Source: Paramecium pentaurelia (taxonomy: Eukaryota; Ciliophora; Oligohymenophorea; Peniculida; Parameciidae). Taken from it: a stretch of 64,000 nt of DNA. The position numbers and the translations under genes are program-made. Below are positions 23,113 through 36,164 of this stretch, one piece after another. Every line of letters begins with the position of its first letter. The first letter of the stretch is position 1. A model generated the notes under the pieces. The model saw only the letters and a program-made list of their open reading frames with translations, did no database searches and was not told the origin of the DNA. The stretch covers positions 616,777 to 680,776 of the forward strand of contig CAJJDO010000027.1 of NCBI GenBank assembly GCA_905183005.1. The letters are read 5' to 3'.

Positions 23113-26100
23113 ATGTTTAATTTAGAGGATTTATTGGCAGAGGATGAAAATGATGTGAATGATGCATCTAATTTAGAGATTGATGATATCTTAAATGAAA
23201 GTGATAATTCTATAAAAGAATTAAATATTGAAAAAGTAAGAATATGTTTGAAAATTTAAGGCAAATTAAATTTTAAGTGAGAAAAAACAAAAAATAAAAG
23301 TTTAAATGAAATATGGATAAATAGAATATGAAGAATTAATAAGGAAATATATTGAACATGATTTTGAATAATAAACAGAAGAATTTAAAATTGAAATATC
23401 TTCATCTAATGAAGAGGAAATAGAACCATAATCATTAATTGATTAAATAGATAAACAAGAAAGAATTATTAAAGAAACTACTCTATAAAATGTAGAATTA
23501 GTTAATAATAATATTGAAATAGAAAATATAGAGATTCACGATTTACAATTAATTTCTAATCATTTAAAGAAATTATCAGGTCAACCTTGTCTAATTACTT
23601 TCTAATATAATATCTTATCAATAGGAACATCTATTGGTGAAATCCTAGTTTATTCAGCAGCTAATAATGACTTTATTGGTATTTATATTAACTAAGCGCA
23701 GTTTTGAAATATAATTCTAAAGTGAGTGCAATTGATAATACTTAAGCATTTTTAGTGGCTAGCTATGAAGATTGTGCAATTATTTTATGGGATCCCAATA
23801 CTAAAGCTTAATTAAAAAATATTAAACATTAAGAACCTCTATTATCTTTGAAGTTTTTTAATGAAACTTAATTTATCATTTCTGATTACTTAGGTTAAAC
23901 ATCAATGTGTAAAATAACTAAAATGTTATGGTCATATTAAATTGAAATAGAGAAATTATTGCCAAGGTATTTTATTAATAAAATTTATTTTAGATAGATT
24001 CATCCATTTTATTAAATATCTATATGGAAATAAGAATATATTGCTTTTTCATGTTTAGAATAAGTAATAGTTTTAAAAGTTGATAAATAATCTTAAATAA
24101 TTAAAAGAATTAAGAGATAAATAGATGGTTATACATATCCTTGTACAAGTTGGGGATAATTTACTAATACAGAAGAATACACTGAAATGATTGAAATTGC
24201 ATTAGCAGTATCTTGGGGTACACATATAGAAATTTATATTGTTGAAAAATAATAGATGATATAAAAATATTCTTTTATTTTAAATACCATTATTTCTTGT
24301 AATTGGTTATCTAGAGATATGTTATTAGTTTTTACAAGGGAATTTTAAATTGTTACTTTGAATGCATAGTTTTTTAATAAAGATATTATTACTGAAGAAT
24401 CTAGAAACACTTTAAGAAAATAAATGAATTATTTAACAAATAAAACTGAAAAAGCAATTTAATCAATTATACCTTTAGGAGATGTTATTAATTTTCCATT
24501 ATAAATTAATAATGGATAATAAATGGTATCTGTCTATATGAATTGTATATCTGCTAATGCTAGATTTATTTATATATTATCTCTTCCATTAATTAAAAGA
24601 GTTAAATTATTAATATGGTCAGATTATTTGAAATTAATGATAGAAAAAGCAGAAACTAAATAAAATTGGTATGATATATTATCTTTTGGAATCAAATTAT
24701 ATTGGAATTAAATTCATTGTTTTGCTATTCCTCAAACTAGTTATGATTAAAGAGTTGTATTTTCAGATATTTCAAAAGATATATGTAGTACATTTATAAA
24801 TCTTGTTGGACAAAGTATTGAATCTTAAAAAATATCAGAATAATTGAAATATGAATAATGGACTTAAACCATATATTCAGCTATATAATATTGTATACAT
24901 TGCAATTAATAGTAATATCTCTTTACTGGTTTAAAGACTCTATTAATTAAATTTCATCGTTATACATAATTATTAGCATCTTTAGAAGAATTTATATTAA
25001 ATAAATAAATTAAATAAATTCCTACTGATTTACTTCTTTAAATATCTACACATTATAAAGTTTTAAATAAATCAGATATTGTAGAATAATTAATATTGTC
25101 ATTAGATCCAAAATGTTTAGATATGACAACAATTTTTTAAATTTGTTAAGAAAATGATTTATATACTCCATTAATGGTTGTGTGTCCACGTATTGATCAT
25201 GATTATATTACACCATTATAAAAGATGTATTCTAACTTTTTGAAAACTTAGAATTAAAATATGTTATTAAAATCTTTATGGTTTATTAAATTGACTTTTC
25301 AATAGATTTTATTTCCAAATGAAAGAATACCTTAAGATAGATTTTAACATGCTTTTGGATAAGTTATTATGTGGTTATTAATTGAAGATATTTTAAGGAA
25401 TTTTGGAATTCATTTACCAAAAGAACTTTTTGAAATTCTAAAATTTGCTATGAATTATTCTTAATTATTTAATTCAGAATAATTATAAAAATATTTTAAT
25501 AACTAAAAACCAATTTTAGTTGCTTTTATACATAAAATTTATAAAAGTTTATCTTAATCAATTGTTACTCATGAAACTTTAGGAATAGAATTTAGTAAAT
25601 TCATAGGTTCAATAAAAGGATTAGTATTAGATGAAGAAGTATACATAAAATCATTAAAACATTTAGTATCAGATAGAAAGAATTTCTAATTAATATTAAA
25701 CATATTGGAATAAATTGAATTAAAACCACTTTTAAAAAATGAACTTTATGAATAATCTAATGATAATTATATTAAATCTCTATTTGCATCAGATATCTAT
25801 AAATAGATTGATCTTTGTTTATTAAAAATAAATAAAAAGTTTTTCTCACTTTGGATATCAAGATAACTTAATTAAAAGAGAGAATAAACTTTAAAAGTAT
25901 TAGAATTATATTTTGATACACTTTTAGAAAATCATTAAACTTTATAGATCTTAAAATAAATAGTTCCAACATTAACATCTTAAGAATAATATAAATTAAT
26001 GAAAAGGGAATAAATTACTAATGGTTATATGGAATTATTTCAATCTTTAGGTCCTTAAAATAAAGATTTAAGAAGTTTATTAATTAGAGCAAGTTGTATT

Positions 26101-27134
26101 CATACACCACATCATGTTTTAGATAAAATTCATCATTTTGCTTTAGATGATCTAGAAACAATATTTATAGAAACTAAACATAAAGAAGGATTAGGATACA
26201 TATATGCAAGAGTTGGTAAATTTGAAATTGCTATGTAATTTTTTATTTAAAACTTGCTTGATTATTTATAAGAATGTTTTACATAATAATCATTTTCAAA
26301 TGAAATACTGAATTTAAAATTTGATTTATTATTTTAGACATGCAAAGATCATCTATCTCATAATGATTAAAATTTATTTTTAGAATTAGGTCATCAATTA
26401 TTTAATTCAGAAACATATTCATAAATTTGGATTTTATCAGAATAAATCAATTAAAATAATTATTAAAATATAATACCTATTTTATAAGTAATTAATACTA
26501 GATTATGTGAATATTACAATTATTTAAGTATTGAAGAATTGATTAATTTGATGGAAGAATAAATAGAAATATTTAAAATGGTATGGATTAAATGGAGTTT
26601 TAAAAATTTGATTTATGATTAAAGAGTATAATATAGAATTAGATACCAAAGTTATTTTATTGAATTATAAACATATTTAGGATTCAAATATTAAATATTC
26701 CATTAAAATGTATATAATATTATTTTATAATAGGCAAGTAGTCCTGAAATTTAAAATATATGTAGTAATTGTAATGAATTTATTACAAATGAATCTAAAT
26801 AACATATTTTAATTAGAAAATGTTCACATTCAACACATCAAACTTGTTTATAATAACCATTCTGTCATATTTGTAATCCAAAAGTAAAAATGCAATTGGA
26901 AAGTGTATTAGCCAATAGAAATGTTAATGATGGAGTTGATATGAAGAGAAGATAAATTTTAATAAAAGAAAATGAAATTATGAAAGTAATTTATTTTTAT
27001 CTATTTTTTAGAATCATCGTAAATTAGAAGAATAAATAGAAGATTTGTAATTAACAGCAGAGGATATTCGTATTCATGAGGAAAATCGGATAATCCATGA
27101 TTTAGAACTTTTTGATAAATTTTTTAATTTATGA
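23113..27134 (+). CDS. VPS8: VPS8-like CORVET tethering subunit (WD40, solenoid, C-terminal RING)
   Basis: About 1,300 residues, with introns including a 25-nt one after residue 40 and a 26-nt one near the end. It begins MFNLEDLLAEDEND with an acidic segment. An N-terminal WD-like propeller includes SIGTSIGEILVYS and ASYEDCAIILWDP. A long helical solenoid follows (clathrin-repeat type). The C-terminal zinc finger runs CSNCNEFI...RKCSHSTHQTCL...CHIC. This order of domains is that of VPS8, which with VPS3 distinguishes the CORVET complex tethering early endosomes via Rab5; the VPS41 alternative of HOPS shares the layout but usually lacks the acidic start. In Paramecium such complexes could also serve secretory and phagosome traffic. 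Stop TGA 27132-27134, 20 bp from the importin stop on the other strand. Confidence 0.8.
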
Positions 27135-27154
27135 GTTAGAATACACAATACTGA

Positions 27155-30100
27155 TCATTTTTATACTTCCAAGAGTTTCTTCTACTCTTCTTAACTTAAC
27201 ATTCCAAATATAGCTTAAACATTTTGTCCTTGTGATTATTCAAATATTTTCAAGGCACTTGAAATCTTTGTATCAATTGCTTCATTAGATCTCTTTGTCT
27301 TATAAGAATTAGCAAATACTTTGAGAATCTTAAAATATTTATTTAATATAATACTTGTAATGCATTTTCTGGTTTTCCATTTATCAATTGATTACAATCT
27401 GCAATAACAAAGTCTGCCAATTATTCATGTTGAATACGAGCTTCAGGTTTATCAAATTTGAGAGGTAATAAATGTAACCAAGTTTGAATTCCTTAGGCAA
27501 GATCACCTCCTAAAGATTTTGATTAATATTTTATGATTTTTCCTAAGGCAGCAATAGAATTATCTCTAGCATGTCCATGTTATTTTTCTGTGTCATCTTG
27601 ATTCTTTTCAACTTTTAAGGAATCAACTAAAGCCTTAGATAACATTGGAGCAACATTAATATACAATTACTATTAATATATTTTAATTTAATACCTCTGG
27701 TGTATTAAGGGCCATAATACCAATACCATAGACAGCAGCTTATCTAACAAAACAAACCTTATCTACAGCATATATTGTCAAAGCTTAAGCGAAATCGCTG
27801 AGTTTGGCTTAAACATATGGATATCCCAAATATTCAACCATATCATCAATAAGGAAAATACCAAATTGATGCATTTTTGGAGATTAGGTTGGGTCTAAGA
27901 CTTTTGGTAAAATTTAATTGCAAATGACTTCATATAATGGTTAAACTTAATCTTTGTGAGTCTTAAAGATAGATCCAATACATTCAGCAATTTTGACATG
28001 GAGTTCTTCTTCAGTTTCAGTTTCTTCTTTAATAACTGTCTTTTCATCTTCATCAACATCTTCTTCTTTAGACATCTTTTCATTTTCTGCCTTTCTTTTG
28101 TCTGATTCCAATAACAATTTAAATACTTTATCTGAAAGTTAAGTAACTTCTTCAGTTGTCATAAATGGTTATCCAACAATATCAATGATTTCTTTGATAC
28201 AATCAACTTATTCAATGATGACCATAGGATCAAATTCTTTTTAAGCAGCTTCTAAAATAATTCCTAAAAAGTATTTAGCTCCATTAACCAATTATTATAC
28301 ATTATTTGTAGCTTTAACATTTTCAATAAGACTGACTAAACATTTACATGCAGCACTTCTAATATTTTCATCAGTATTGAAATTGCAAAGTGGTACAATC
28401 AATTAAGTGCATGAATCAAAGTAAGGGAAGAATGATTCTTTTAATTCTTCAATAAATACAGATAACATATGAATAGCAACTTCTGCTTCTTCATTATCAT
28501 AAGTATGGAATTCTTCATCTGCAGTTCCTGTATGTACTTTAAATACTTATTAAACTAATTAGAATAATGATGGAATGATTTCTGGTAAATATATAGCAAT
28601 TTATTATGGACAAACTAAAGCCAATCTTTACCATCCAGATAGAACATATGATTTTTGTGGATCAACTGCTTCCAATTGACTAGTTTGAACTTAGATCAAA
28701 ATTCTAACTGTTTCAGCCAAAAATGGTTAAAATGAAGCTTAACCAACAGCTGAAGCTATTAAGGTGATAGTTTCAATTGTTTATCCTTTCAATTATCTAT
28801 ATTCCTTATTTTGATGATTTTAGAACACTTAAAATAATAATGGAACAATTTCATTGACATATGGAAGAAATTATTATTTACTTGATTCAGCTGTAGCAGC
28901 CAAGGCACTCATTGCATTTTCCTTTACAATTGAAATACCATTATTCAAATATTAGATTGTCAATTAGATAAGATTTTATAAGTATGATTCAATTCCTTTT
29001 TCAGTTCCTTCAACAAAATTAGTTAAAGCAGCCAAAATATGTGATGTAACTCTTGGAACATCTTCAACTTATAATCTGGTTAAGAATTATGGTACTATAA
29101 GATGTAAATAACTTTCCTAAAATTTAGGTTTCATATCATCAGCTATTTGACCTATAGCATGACAAACTGCATATCTAATCATAGGATTTGAATCACTCAA
29201 CATGGGAGAAACTAATTCGATTATTGGTTTGACTTCAGCTACTTCTTCAATATATTCACCGACTTATGATAATGCCAAAATGGCAGCATATTTATATCTC
29301 CAATCTTAATGTTGTAATAATTAATTAACGATTGGACTTAAGACTGGTAACATTTCCTTATCACCAATAGATTCGATTAGTCTATCAATTGAAGACATAC
29401 CAAATCTTGTGGTTTCACAATCTTCGTCTTATTAAATATCATCGTTGAATCCTTCAGCTGGTTTCATCCATTCTTCTGTTACTGTCTAACTAATTTAAAT
29501 CATATGGAAGAAAATCATTTCTACTAATTAACTCAAGTATTATTTATCTTATTTAAATACTCTTGGGAATTTTTCAGCTAAACTTATTAATGTTTCTGTT
29601 CCTATTCTCTTCAATCCTTATTCAATTTAAGATTCTCTGAAAATAGCTGCAATTCCATTGAAAAATACATTGATTTGTTTTCTAAAGAACTTTGGTTCAG
29701 CATCTATTATATCAGAAAAGGTTTCCATAATTTCTTCTCCTAAAGTTTGATCTTAGACTGTAACAGTCAAAGCAGATTACATAAGATTTGGAATAAGATC
29801 TTAGAATGCTCTGTATTATTTGGGTTCAGATGTTGTTACATAATTACCAATTGATTATATTGTTGCTGTTTTAATCTTTTAATCTGGACTAGCAAGTCCT
29901 TAGATGAATAAAGTGTGAAGATCAGCTTAATGCTTATTGAATAAATCTATAGCATATGTGAAAAGATTGGCCAAGATCTTAAATCCACATTCAATTAAAT
30001 CATTCTTTGGTGACAAGAACAATTACCATAATGTTTATAAGAGATTAGGCCAAGAATTTTTAGTTTCATCTTCAAAGAGTGATCCTCCAAGTTCTCCTAT

Positions 30101-30439
30101 GGTATCACACAATTAACTTCTTACATTAGAACTTGTTTCAAGTTCCAACAATTAGAAGAGTGATACCTTAACTATTTCTTAAGTCTCTGGAGTGAGAAGA
30201 CTCCATACATTTTTATGACTCTTGGGAGAATAATTACTTAGTGAGTTTCTTAAATACACGGGAGCAAACTATCTAATTTTTAATTCTTCATGTCTGCATA
30301 GATGGAGCATTGATGTTACAAATTCACTTGGTTAAGAATCTCTATATTAGGCTAGCAATTCCTCTGCCTTTTATCTAGTGGCATTATCTGGTGAGAACAC
30401 ACCATGGATCACATTAAGAAGCTATTCTTATAAACTCAT
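27155..30439 (-). CDS. Importin-beta family protein, importin-5/Kap121 type
   Basis: 1,077 residues with two introns (25 and 26 nt) and a HEAT-repeat solenoid throughout. The start is the ATG at 30439 (MSLQEQLLNVIHGVFSPDN), followed by the importin N-terminal region (IRQFAPVYLRNSLSN). The segment VCFVRQAAVYGIGIMALNTPE and the preceding MVEYLGYPYVQAKLSD match the importin-5/RanBP6/Kap121 pattern, and an acidic segment rich in EDVDEDEKT precedes them. These receptors carry ribosomal proteins, histones and other cargo through nuclear pores and release them on RanGTP binding. Full length, about the usual 1,080-1,100 residues. The C-terminus ends QEEQKKLLEVQK. It converges with VPS8, leaving only 20 bp between stops. 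Confidence 0.88.
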
Positions 30440-31320
30440 TGGTTTTTTATCACAAATTTTGTATTTTTAAATATTAAAATCATCAAATTTATTTAAACAT
30501 ATAAATCTCGATTATTCGAATTTTCAAATATTCTTTAAATTCCATTTTATTTCCAATCAACTACTCATATCCAGTGTACTTAATCTACATAATCTATCAG
30601 TATTTATATTATATATATCACTGATTGATTTAATAATTAAACATTCTAAAATTCAATAATATTTTATGCTATTTTATTGGATAATTAATAAAATGATTTA
30701 TTTATTTAATTATTCTAGTTGATTAATTTATTATTAAATGGGTTATGTTATCAATCTTCAGTATCAAAGGTATTCATACAAATCATATACAATTCTCTTG
30801 CATGATAACAAAAGTATTTATCATTAAAATCTAATTAATTTACAAAAACTTCATCTTTTTAGCTAATATGAAATTAATTGCATTTAGTTTTAAGTGAATT
30901 ACACAGCATTTACCATGAATAATTATTTAAAATTATTTTATTGATTCAGAAAGATTCATAAGATTAGAGTATTGTTTTTTTTATAATTTTGTTATAATAA
31001 CTTTAAATTCTGTAATAAAATGAAAATTAGAAATGAAAACTATTATTACTTTTGATTTTGAAATATTAAACAAAACTAAAATAAAGATTACAAATTTTAA
31101 TAATAATTTGATGTTTTATTTAGATAAATTTATAAATATAGTTATTAGAAAACCATATTAACAATTGAGATAAATGGAACAGAAATTTTCAAGTTATATA
31201 TTTTAGTCTTCTGTCTAATGGATTTATCTGAAATATTTGTTAAGTTTGAAATTTATGCAAAACTTTTATAAGTATATTATATTATTGAATTTATAATAAT
31301 AATTATAAGTATAAAATAAA
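30440..31320. other. Intergenic region between divergent genes
   Basis: About 880 bp of strongly AT-rich DNA lie upstream of both the importin gene (minus) and the Sec14-like gene (plus). No gene or RNA was seen; both promoters are expected here. Confidence 0.5.
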
Positions 31321-32761
31321 ATGATGGAAGAAATGGAATATCTAAGATTGCCTCCAATATTGGCAAAATAAGTTTAACATCCTGGTAATTATAAAATTAA
31401 TAGTAGAGGAATATGTACGAAAAAATGATCCTAAAGAGCCAGTTAGAAGGATTTTTAAAAATGTTCCAATATCTTAAGATGAACGCAAGTAATTGCAATA
31501 ACTTAAAGATAATTTAGCAGCTTATAAAATTGAAATAAATCCTGAGTATAATATTTTATTAATTAGCTCATAAACAGATGAAGTACTTTTACGTTATCTA
31601 TATGCAAATACTTTTAATATTGAAAATACTAAAGACATGCTAAGAAGCCATTTAGGTTGGTTAAGAGAACCTAAAAATTATGAATTTGATCAAGATGTTT
31701 TAGATATTTATGTAATTTCATTTATATAAAAGAATAAAGGTATTGTCTACATTCTTGGACGAGATAAATAATATAGACCTACATTGATAATTAATTGTGA
31801 ATAAATTACAACTGTTAATATGGAACTCTTAAAAAGGGCTATTAGCATTTTATGTATAATAATGGAAGATTATTGTTTTTATGATGGTAAAATAGAAAAT
31901 TGGAATATTATAATCGATCTTAAGGAGAAATGTGTTCTAAATGTTAAATTATAAGAGTATTATTCTTTATTTTAATTAATGTATTAAAATTTTCCATGCA
32001 CAGTAGATAAAATATTTATATTACATCCTTCTTTAAGTATATAATTGGGATGGGCTGAATTTTTGGAACATATTTATAATAAAAAGAAGATAATAATAGT
32101 ATCTGATATTAATTAATTTAAAAAATATTATGAACCTACATAATTAGAAAGGAAATATGGAGGTAGAATTGAAATAAAAAAATATTTTCCTCCTTTGAAC
32201 ACCATACCAGAAGGAAAATAATTGACAGAACCTTTAAAACTTTTAGAAACAATGAATTAATAATAATAATAATAGATTTTAATACAAACTAAACAAAGCA
32301 TTTAAGCTTAAAATACTTTTTAAGAAACAGTGACAAAATAAGTTTAACCAACAGAAACACTTAAAATGACAAAAACAAAAATAGAAAGAGATTTCTCAGT
32401 TTATCCGTAGCAAGAAATTTATGACTTTAAAGTTTATAGGCCAACAGAAATTTCAAAAGAACCTATAAAAAATATATCTAAATATAATAGACTTACTTAA
32501 GCTGAAATGATGAAAAAAGAGTATTAATCTCAAGTTTAACAAACTATACTTCAATAAAAATAAGCAGAAGTAATGAAAAGCTATAAATACAAATAAAGTT
32601 AAATGATTTTTGAAGGAAATGATTAAGATGAAATTTTAAGTGAGTAAATTAGAACTTAAACTGTCAAACCTTAATCAGTTTAAGGCTAACCTTAAAATGC
32701 AAAAGGAAGGTTAACAGCTGAATAAATAGAAGAAGATAATGCAGCATGCATAATATTTTGA
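31321..32761 (+). CDS. CRAL-TRIO/Sec14-domain protein with C-terminal CaaX-like motif
   Basis: 472 residues with one 22-nt intron at 31385-31406. The start is the ATG at 31321; a second ATG follows directly. Residues about 60-250 form a CRAL-TRIO (Sec14) lipid-exchange domain: EVLLRYLYANTFNIENTKDM is the N-terminal helical part, and GIVYILGRDKQYRPTLIINC, FPCTVDKIFILHPSLS and a C-terminal KKIIIVSDINQFKKYYEP follow in the expected order. The rest is Gln/Lys-rich and probably disordered (FSVYPQQEIYDFKVYRPTE). The protein ends AACIIF, a CaaX-type motif that with final Phe would suit geranylgeranylation. Family role: transfer or sensing of phosphoinositides and other lipids at membranes. Prenylation is inferred from the last four residues only. 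The next gene converges 35 bp away. Confidence 0.8.
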
Positions 32762-32796
32762 TATTAGTATAATTTTATTCATAGATATAAGAAATA

Positions 32797-34303
32797 TCAA
32801 AATTTATGGATTTTTATTTTATCTTCCAAATTTGTTGATTTATAATCAAACTCAATTTCATTTGATGACCCATTACAAATAGTAGCAGCTCTTTTTCTAT
32901 TAATACTTCCAAAAAACTATGAATATAAAGTTTCTACTTAATCTTTACCTTTTGATTATGGTTAATAGTTATTGATTTCTTTTCCTTATTCTGATATCAT
33001 AAAATATTTATTATCTTGTAGAATTTTAATCTCAATTACTGTTTTAAGTCTATTAGAATGCAATCTAGAAGTTATAGGATTATTGATATCCTGCTTTTTG
33101 AATTCTACAGTATTTATTGGACATTGAACAGCAGACAATTACAGAGGTGTTTTTTTTCGTTTAGAACCTTTAATTTGTTTATATTTTTTCTATATTTAAG
33201 TGAAGGCAAATGATAAAGGTTTGAGTAAGGGCAATCCAACTGATTTTTATTCCTAGAACTTTTAATTTAATTAATATTGTTATGTATGTTAAGATGGTAA
33301 TTTGTTAATAGGAGCCTTAAACTCTTCTTAGTTATTTTTCTTTTTACACCAATATTAGATTGAATGTTTAATACAGAGATTTCGCATTGCCAAATCAGCC
33401 TATAATTTATCCTGAAATTGACCTCTAGTTTTACAACAAAATGCTTAAATTTTTAACCAATTTATATCTATATTTAGCAATAAAAGTGTTTAGTTTTATT
33501 CATTGTATTAAAGGATAGAATTCATACTTCTTAATTTATTAGTCTGCTGTGGAATTAAATCTGTATTCAACTTCTAAGTCATGGTTTAATTTAACATATT
33601 ATCATTATATAATTAAAAATACTTTTTTATTAATAGGAATTAATATATTTCAAGATGCTTACCCAAATTGGAATGTAATTTCATTTGCCTAAACTACTTT
33701 TGCCAAACATTATATATTCTATTAGTCAATTTAAACGAGATGTTTAATTATATGAGCAACTTCATTTCTCTATAAATTAACAACAATATCCACTTAATTA
33801 TCTTAAATTTAGGTATCGAATTTTTCAATTTTGAAGTCCTAATGAAATACAATCTTTAAAAAAGTAAAATCATCAGAACCTTTTTTTATCTAAATTTCAA
33901 TATATATTTTTTTACATCGCAAAAATATAAATTTGGTTATCTTTATTCATATTAAGAGAATATAATTTCATTATTCTCTTCTTGTTTAAAATATCTTTAT
34001 TGAAATTCACTTAATTCATTCTACAATTTATAAATTTCTGAATCAGTCTTGGATTTGATAATTATAATTTCTTATTCTAAGTTATTTAATTGCTATATTA
34101 AATATTTTATATACTTATGCTTAGGATACTAATTCTTTTCCTAATTCTTATTTTTTTAATTATATTTCAATTATTTCATTTTTCATTTTGGAAATTTCAG
34201 CTTCATTATTTTGTATCTGAATTTTTTTTGAGTCATTATCTACTTTAACAATTTTATAAGTATGATATTCCATTTTCGTCAAAACTCTATCTTCTTCAGC
34301 CAT
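32797..34303 (-). CDS. Basic coiled-coil/helical protein, unknown function
   Basis: About 494 residues using a single 22-nt intron; the exonic length is a multiple of three. The start is the ATG at 34303 (MAEEDRVLTKMEYHTYKI). An N-terminal coiled-coil segment of about 120 residues (NNEAEISKMKNEIIEIQ) is followed by a region rich in Trp, Leu and basic residues (FKLTNRIYNVWQKQFRQMK) that recalls centrin-binding, Sfi1-like helices, though I cannot show a regular repeat. The last third is basic and polar (KGSKRKKTPLQLSAVQ). No signal peptide or catalytic motif is visible. Some of the middle could contain an additional unrecognised intron. No family is named with confidence; a cortical or basal-body role would be a guess. 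Confidence 0.5.
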
Positions 34304-34447
34304 ATTACTAATTTAATTAATCAATTATATGAATTGAAATGAAAACTTATTGCAATACATATAAATACATTATAGATAAATATTAAAACAATAGGATTTA
34401 AAATTAAACTTTTTTTAGAATTATTATTTGGATATAATTGTGTCAAA

Positions 34448-35648
34448 TCATTCAGATAATTTTTGATTGATGTATTCAATTAATCTGTCAACTATATCAA
34501 TTTCAGTTTATCTATATTATTATTAAATTTTAATACCTACTAACTTTTTGATTGCTATATTCTGAATCCTCCAATTCATTAATTCTGGTAGCATCTTAAA
34601 TATTTAATTGGGTAACTTCAACCAAAGCATTTGAAATATTAATCAATCCATCTAATTCATTCAATCTGGATTAAATTTCTTTAAGTCTATTATTGGCAGT
34701 GGCCAATGAAACCTATAATGTTTGTTTTTCGTTTCTTAAGTCATCACCTAATCTACTCAAATTTTCAACCTAAAATAATAATTGCGTTTTACTTAAGTCT
34801 TGTGATTGGCTTCTAATTAATCTTGTCCTTCCTATAAGGCAGTAATCAAACGGGCAACCAAACTCAATACATTATTTAGGGTTTCTGGATTAACTTTAGT
34901 TGTCATTTCAGCCAATCCTTCAATAATAGGCTAGAATAAAGTTAAAGAACTCTTTTTAGTGTGAGCCTCCAATATTTCCTTGATTTTTTAGAAATTCTCT
35001 TTGGTTTATAGGAGATTGGTCTTTGTGTCTTAACTAAAATTGATTATTTTATATAATATTTACGTAATTTAAATGAGGGATGCTCCTTCTCCTCTCAAGT
35101 TCATCAACAATCTTTAAGCTTCCTTACAAGCTAAAATGGCATCACTGTAATCTTGATATTTAGCTGCAAAATCTGTATTTTCTGCATCCAATCTAGATTA
35201 AGCATCACCACTTCCTCTGCTGTTTCTATCTAAAGCGGCTTGATCTGCAAAAGAATTATTAAATATAGAGATTACCTTCTTTGACTCTGGTTTAAAGAGT
35301 GGCTAATTCATTACTAAGACTTGTTTATTCTTATCTTTAATTGTCCAAATCAGCTTGTGCTTATTCTAAAGTAGCTTGTAATTTAGCCAAATCAACTTGA
35401 CTTCTACGAGTGAAAGTGCCATTTTCTTAATCTTGTAATTGAGTGAGAGCAATGAGTTCATCCTTAATTTATTACAAGAGTTGTTTTAATTCATTAAGGG
35501 ATCCACCTGTCTTCATATTGACAGAAACCAAATTGACCATTGACTTTCCAAATGGGTGATCACCATATTAGGCAAGTTTGTCAGTCATTTCAGTTATAGA
35601 TGTTGCATAAATGCATGCAATCAAGGCTAACACGACAAAGTGTTTCAT
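34448..35648 (-). CDS. Trichocyst matrix protein (TMP) precursor
   Basis: 363 residues with introns of 31, 30, 23 and 25 nt. A clear signal peptide is present (MKHFVVLALIACIYATS). The mature part is almost entirely heptad-rich coiled coil, for example DLAKLQATLEQAQADLDNQR, LMNLRGEGASLIQI and ARLITALQEGQDQLEANHK, with very few Cys. This combination is typical of the Paramecium trichocyst matrix proteins, a large multigene family made as proproteins, cleaved, packed as crystalline cores of exocytotic trichocysts and expanded on discharge. It ends DRLIEYINQKLSE. The segment HPFGKSMVNLVSVNMKTGGS lies near the expected propeptide region. The gene is the best taxonomic marker in this window. Transcription probably starts within the 49-bp spacer shared with the divergent gene at 35698. 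Confidence 0.9.
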
Positions 35649-35697
35649 TATTTTATATTTAATTATTCTGAGTATTCCAAAAACGAATTATAATATT
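35649..35697. promoter_or_regulatory. Very short bidirectional promoter region
   Basis: Only 49 bp separate the start codon of the trichocyst matrix protein gene (minus) from the start of the 77-aa gene (plus). Both 5' untranslated regions and promoters must fit here or overlap coding sequence. Several T/A-rich elements are present, but no defined box can be named. Confidence 0.5.
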
Positions 35698-35959
35698 ATG
35701 TTAAAATATAAACAGTAACGAATATTGGAAGATGATTCATAACCATATAAATTGATGGTACTATCCAAAATCTAAATAAAATAAGATTTAACAACATAAA
35801 TTGCGTTCATCTGAAAAAAAGAGACCACTCAGTCGTCCAAGAACATCATCTGTAAACAAACCTTAAGTTGACATTTTACTTGAAATCTAACTTCAAAGTG
35901 AAATACTAACTAAAGCAATTAATTCACTAAGAAATACCATTGAGTAGTTTAAGGAATGA
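35698..35959 (+). CDS. Small basic protein of 77 residues, unknown
   Basis: Two exons joined by a 28-nt GT...AG intron give a 77-residue protein that no standard-code ORF scan would show. It starts MLKYKQQRILEDDSQ; a basic, Ser/Arg/Pro-rich middle follows (SSEKKRPLSRPRTSSVNK), then an amphipathic helix (VDILLEIQLQSEILTKAI) and the end IEQFKE. The frame is a multiple of three and terminates at TGA 35957-35959. No signal peptide or membrane helix. No family was recognised. The intron ends AAG rather than TAG, a modest weakness. Confidence 0.55.
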
Positions 35960-36164
35960 ATATATATTATTTAAAATCAAAATCTTACTATATTTAGAAA
36001 TCATCGAATAGTTTGAATTTCATATATTCAATATAAAATTCAAATTCTCCCATTAATTATTTATGTTTTATCAAGCATTAAATATAGTGAAGCCAAATGT
36101 TTGTTATTATTGGATTTATCGTATTATAAAATGAAAACAATTTACAATAATTATTTTAATATTA

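Noticed and set aside
27895..28083. Minus-strand Lys/Leu-rich ORF of 62 codons.
   Set aside because: It is an out-of-frame reading of the acidic segment of the importin gene.
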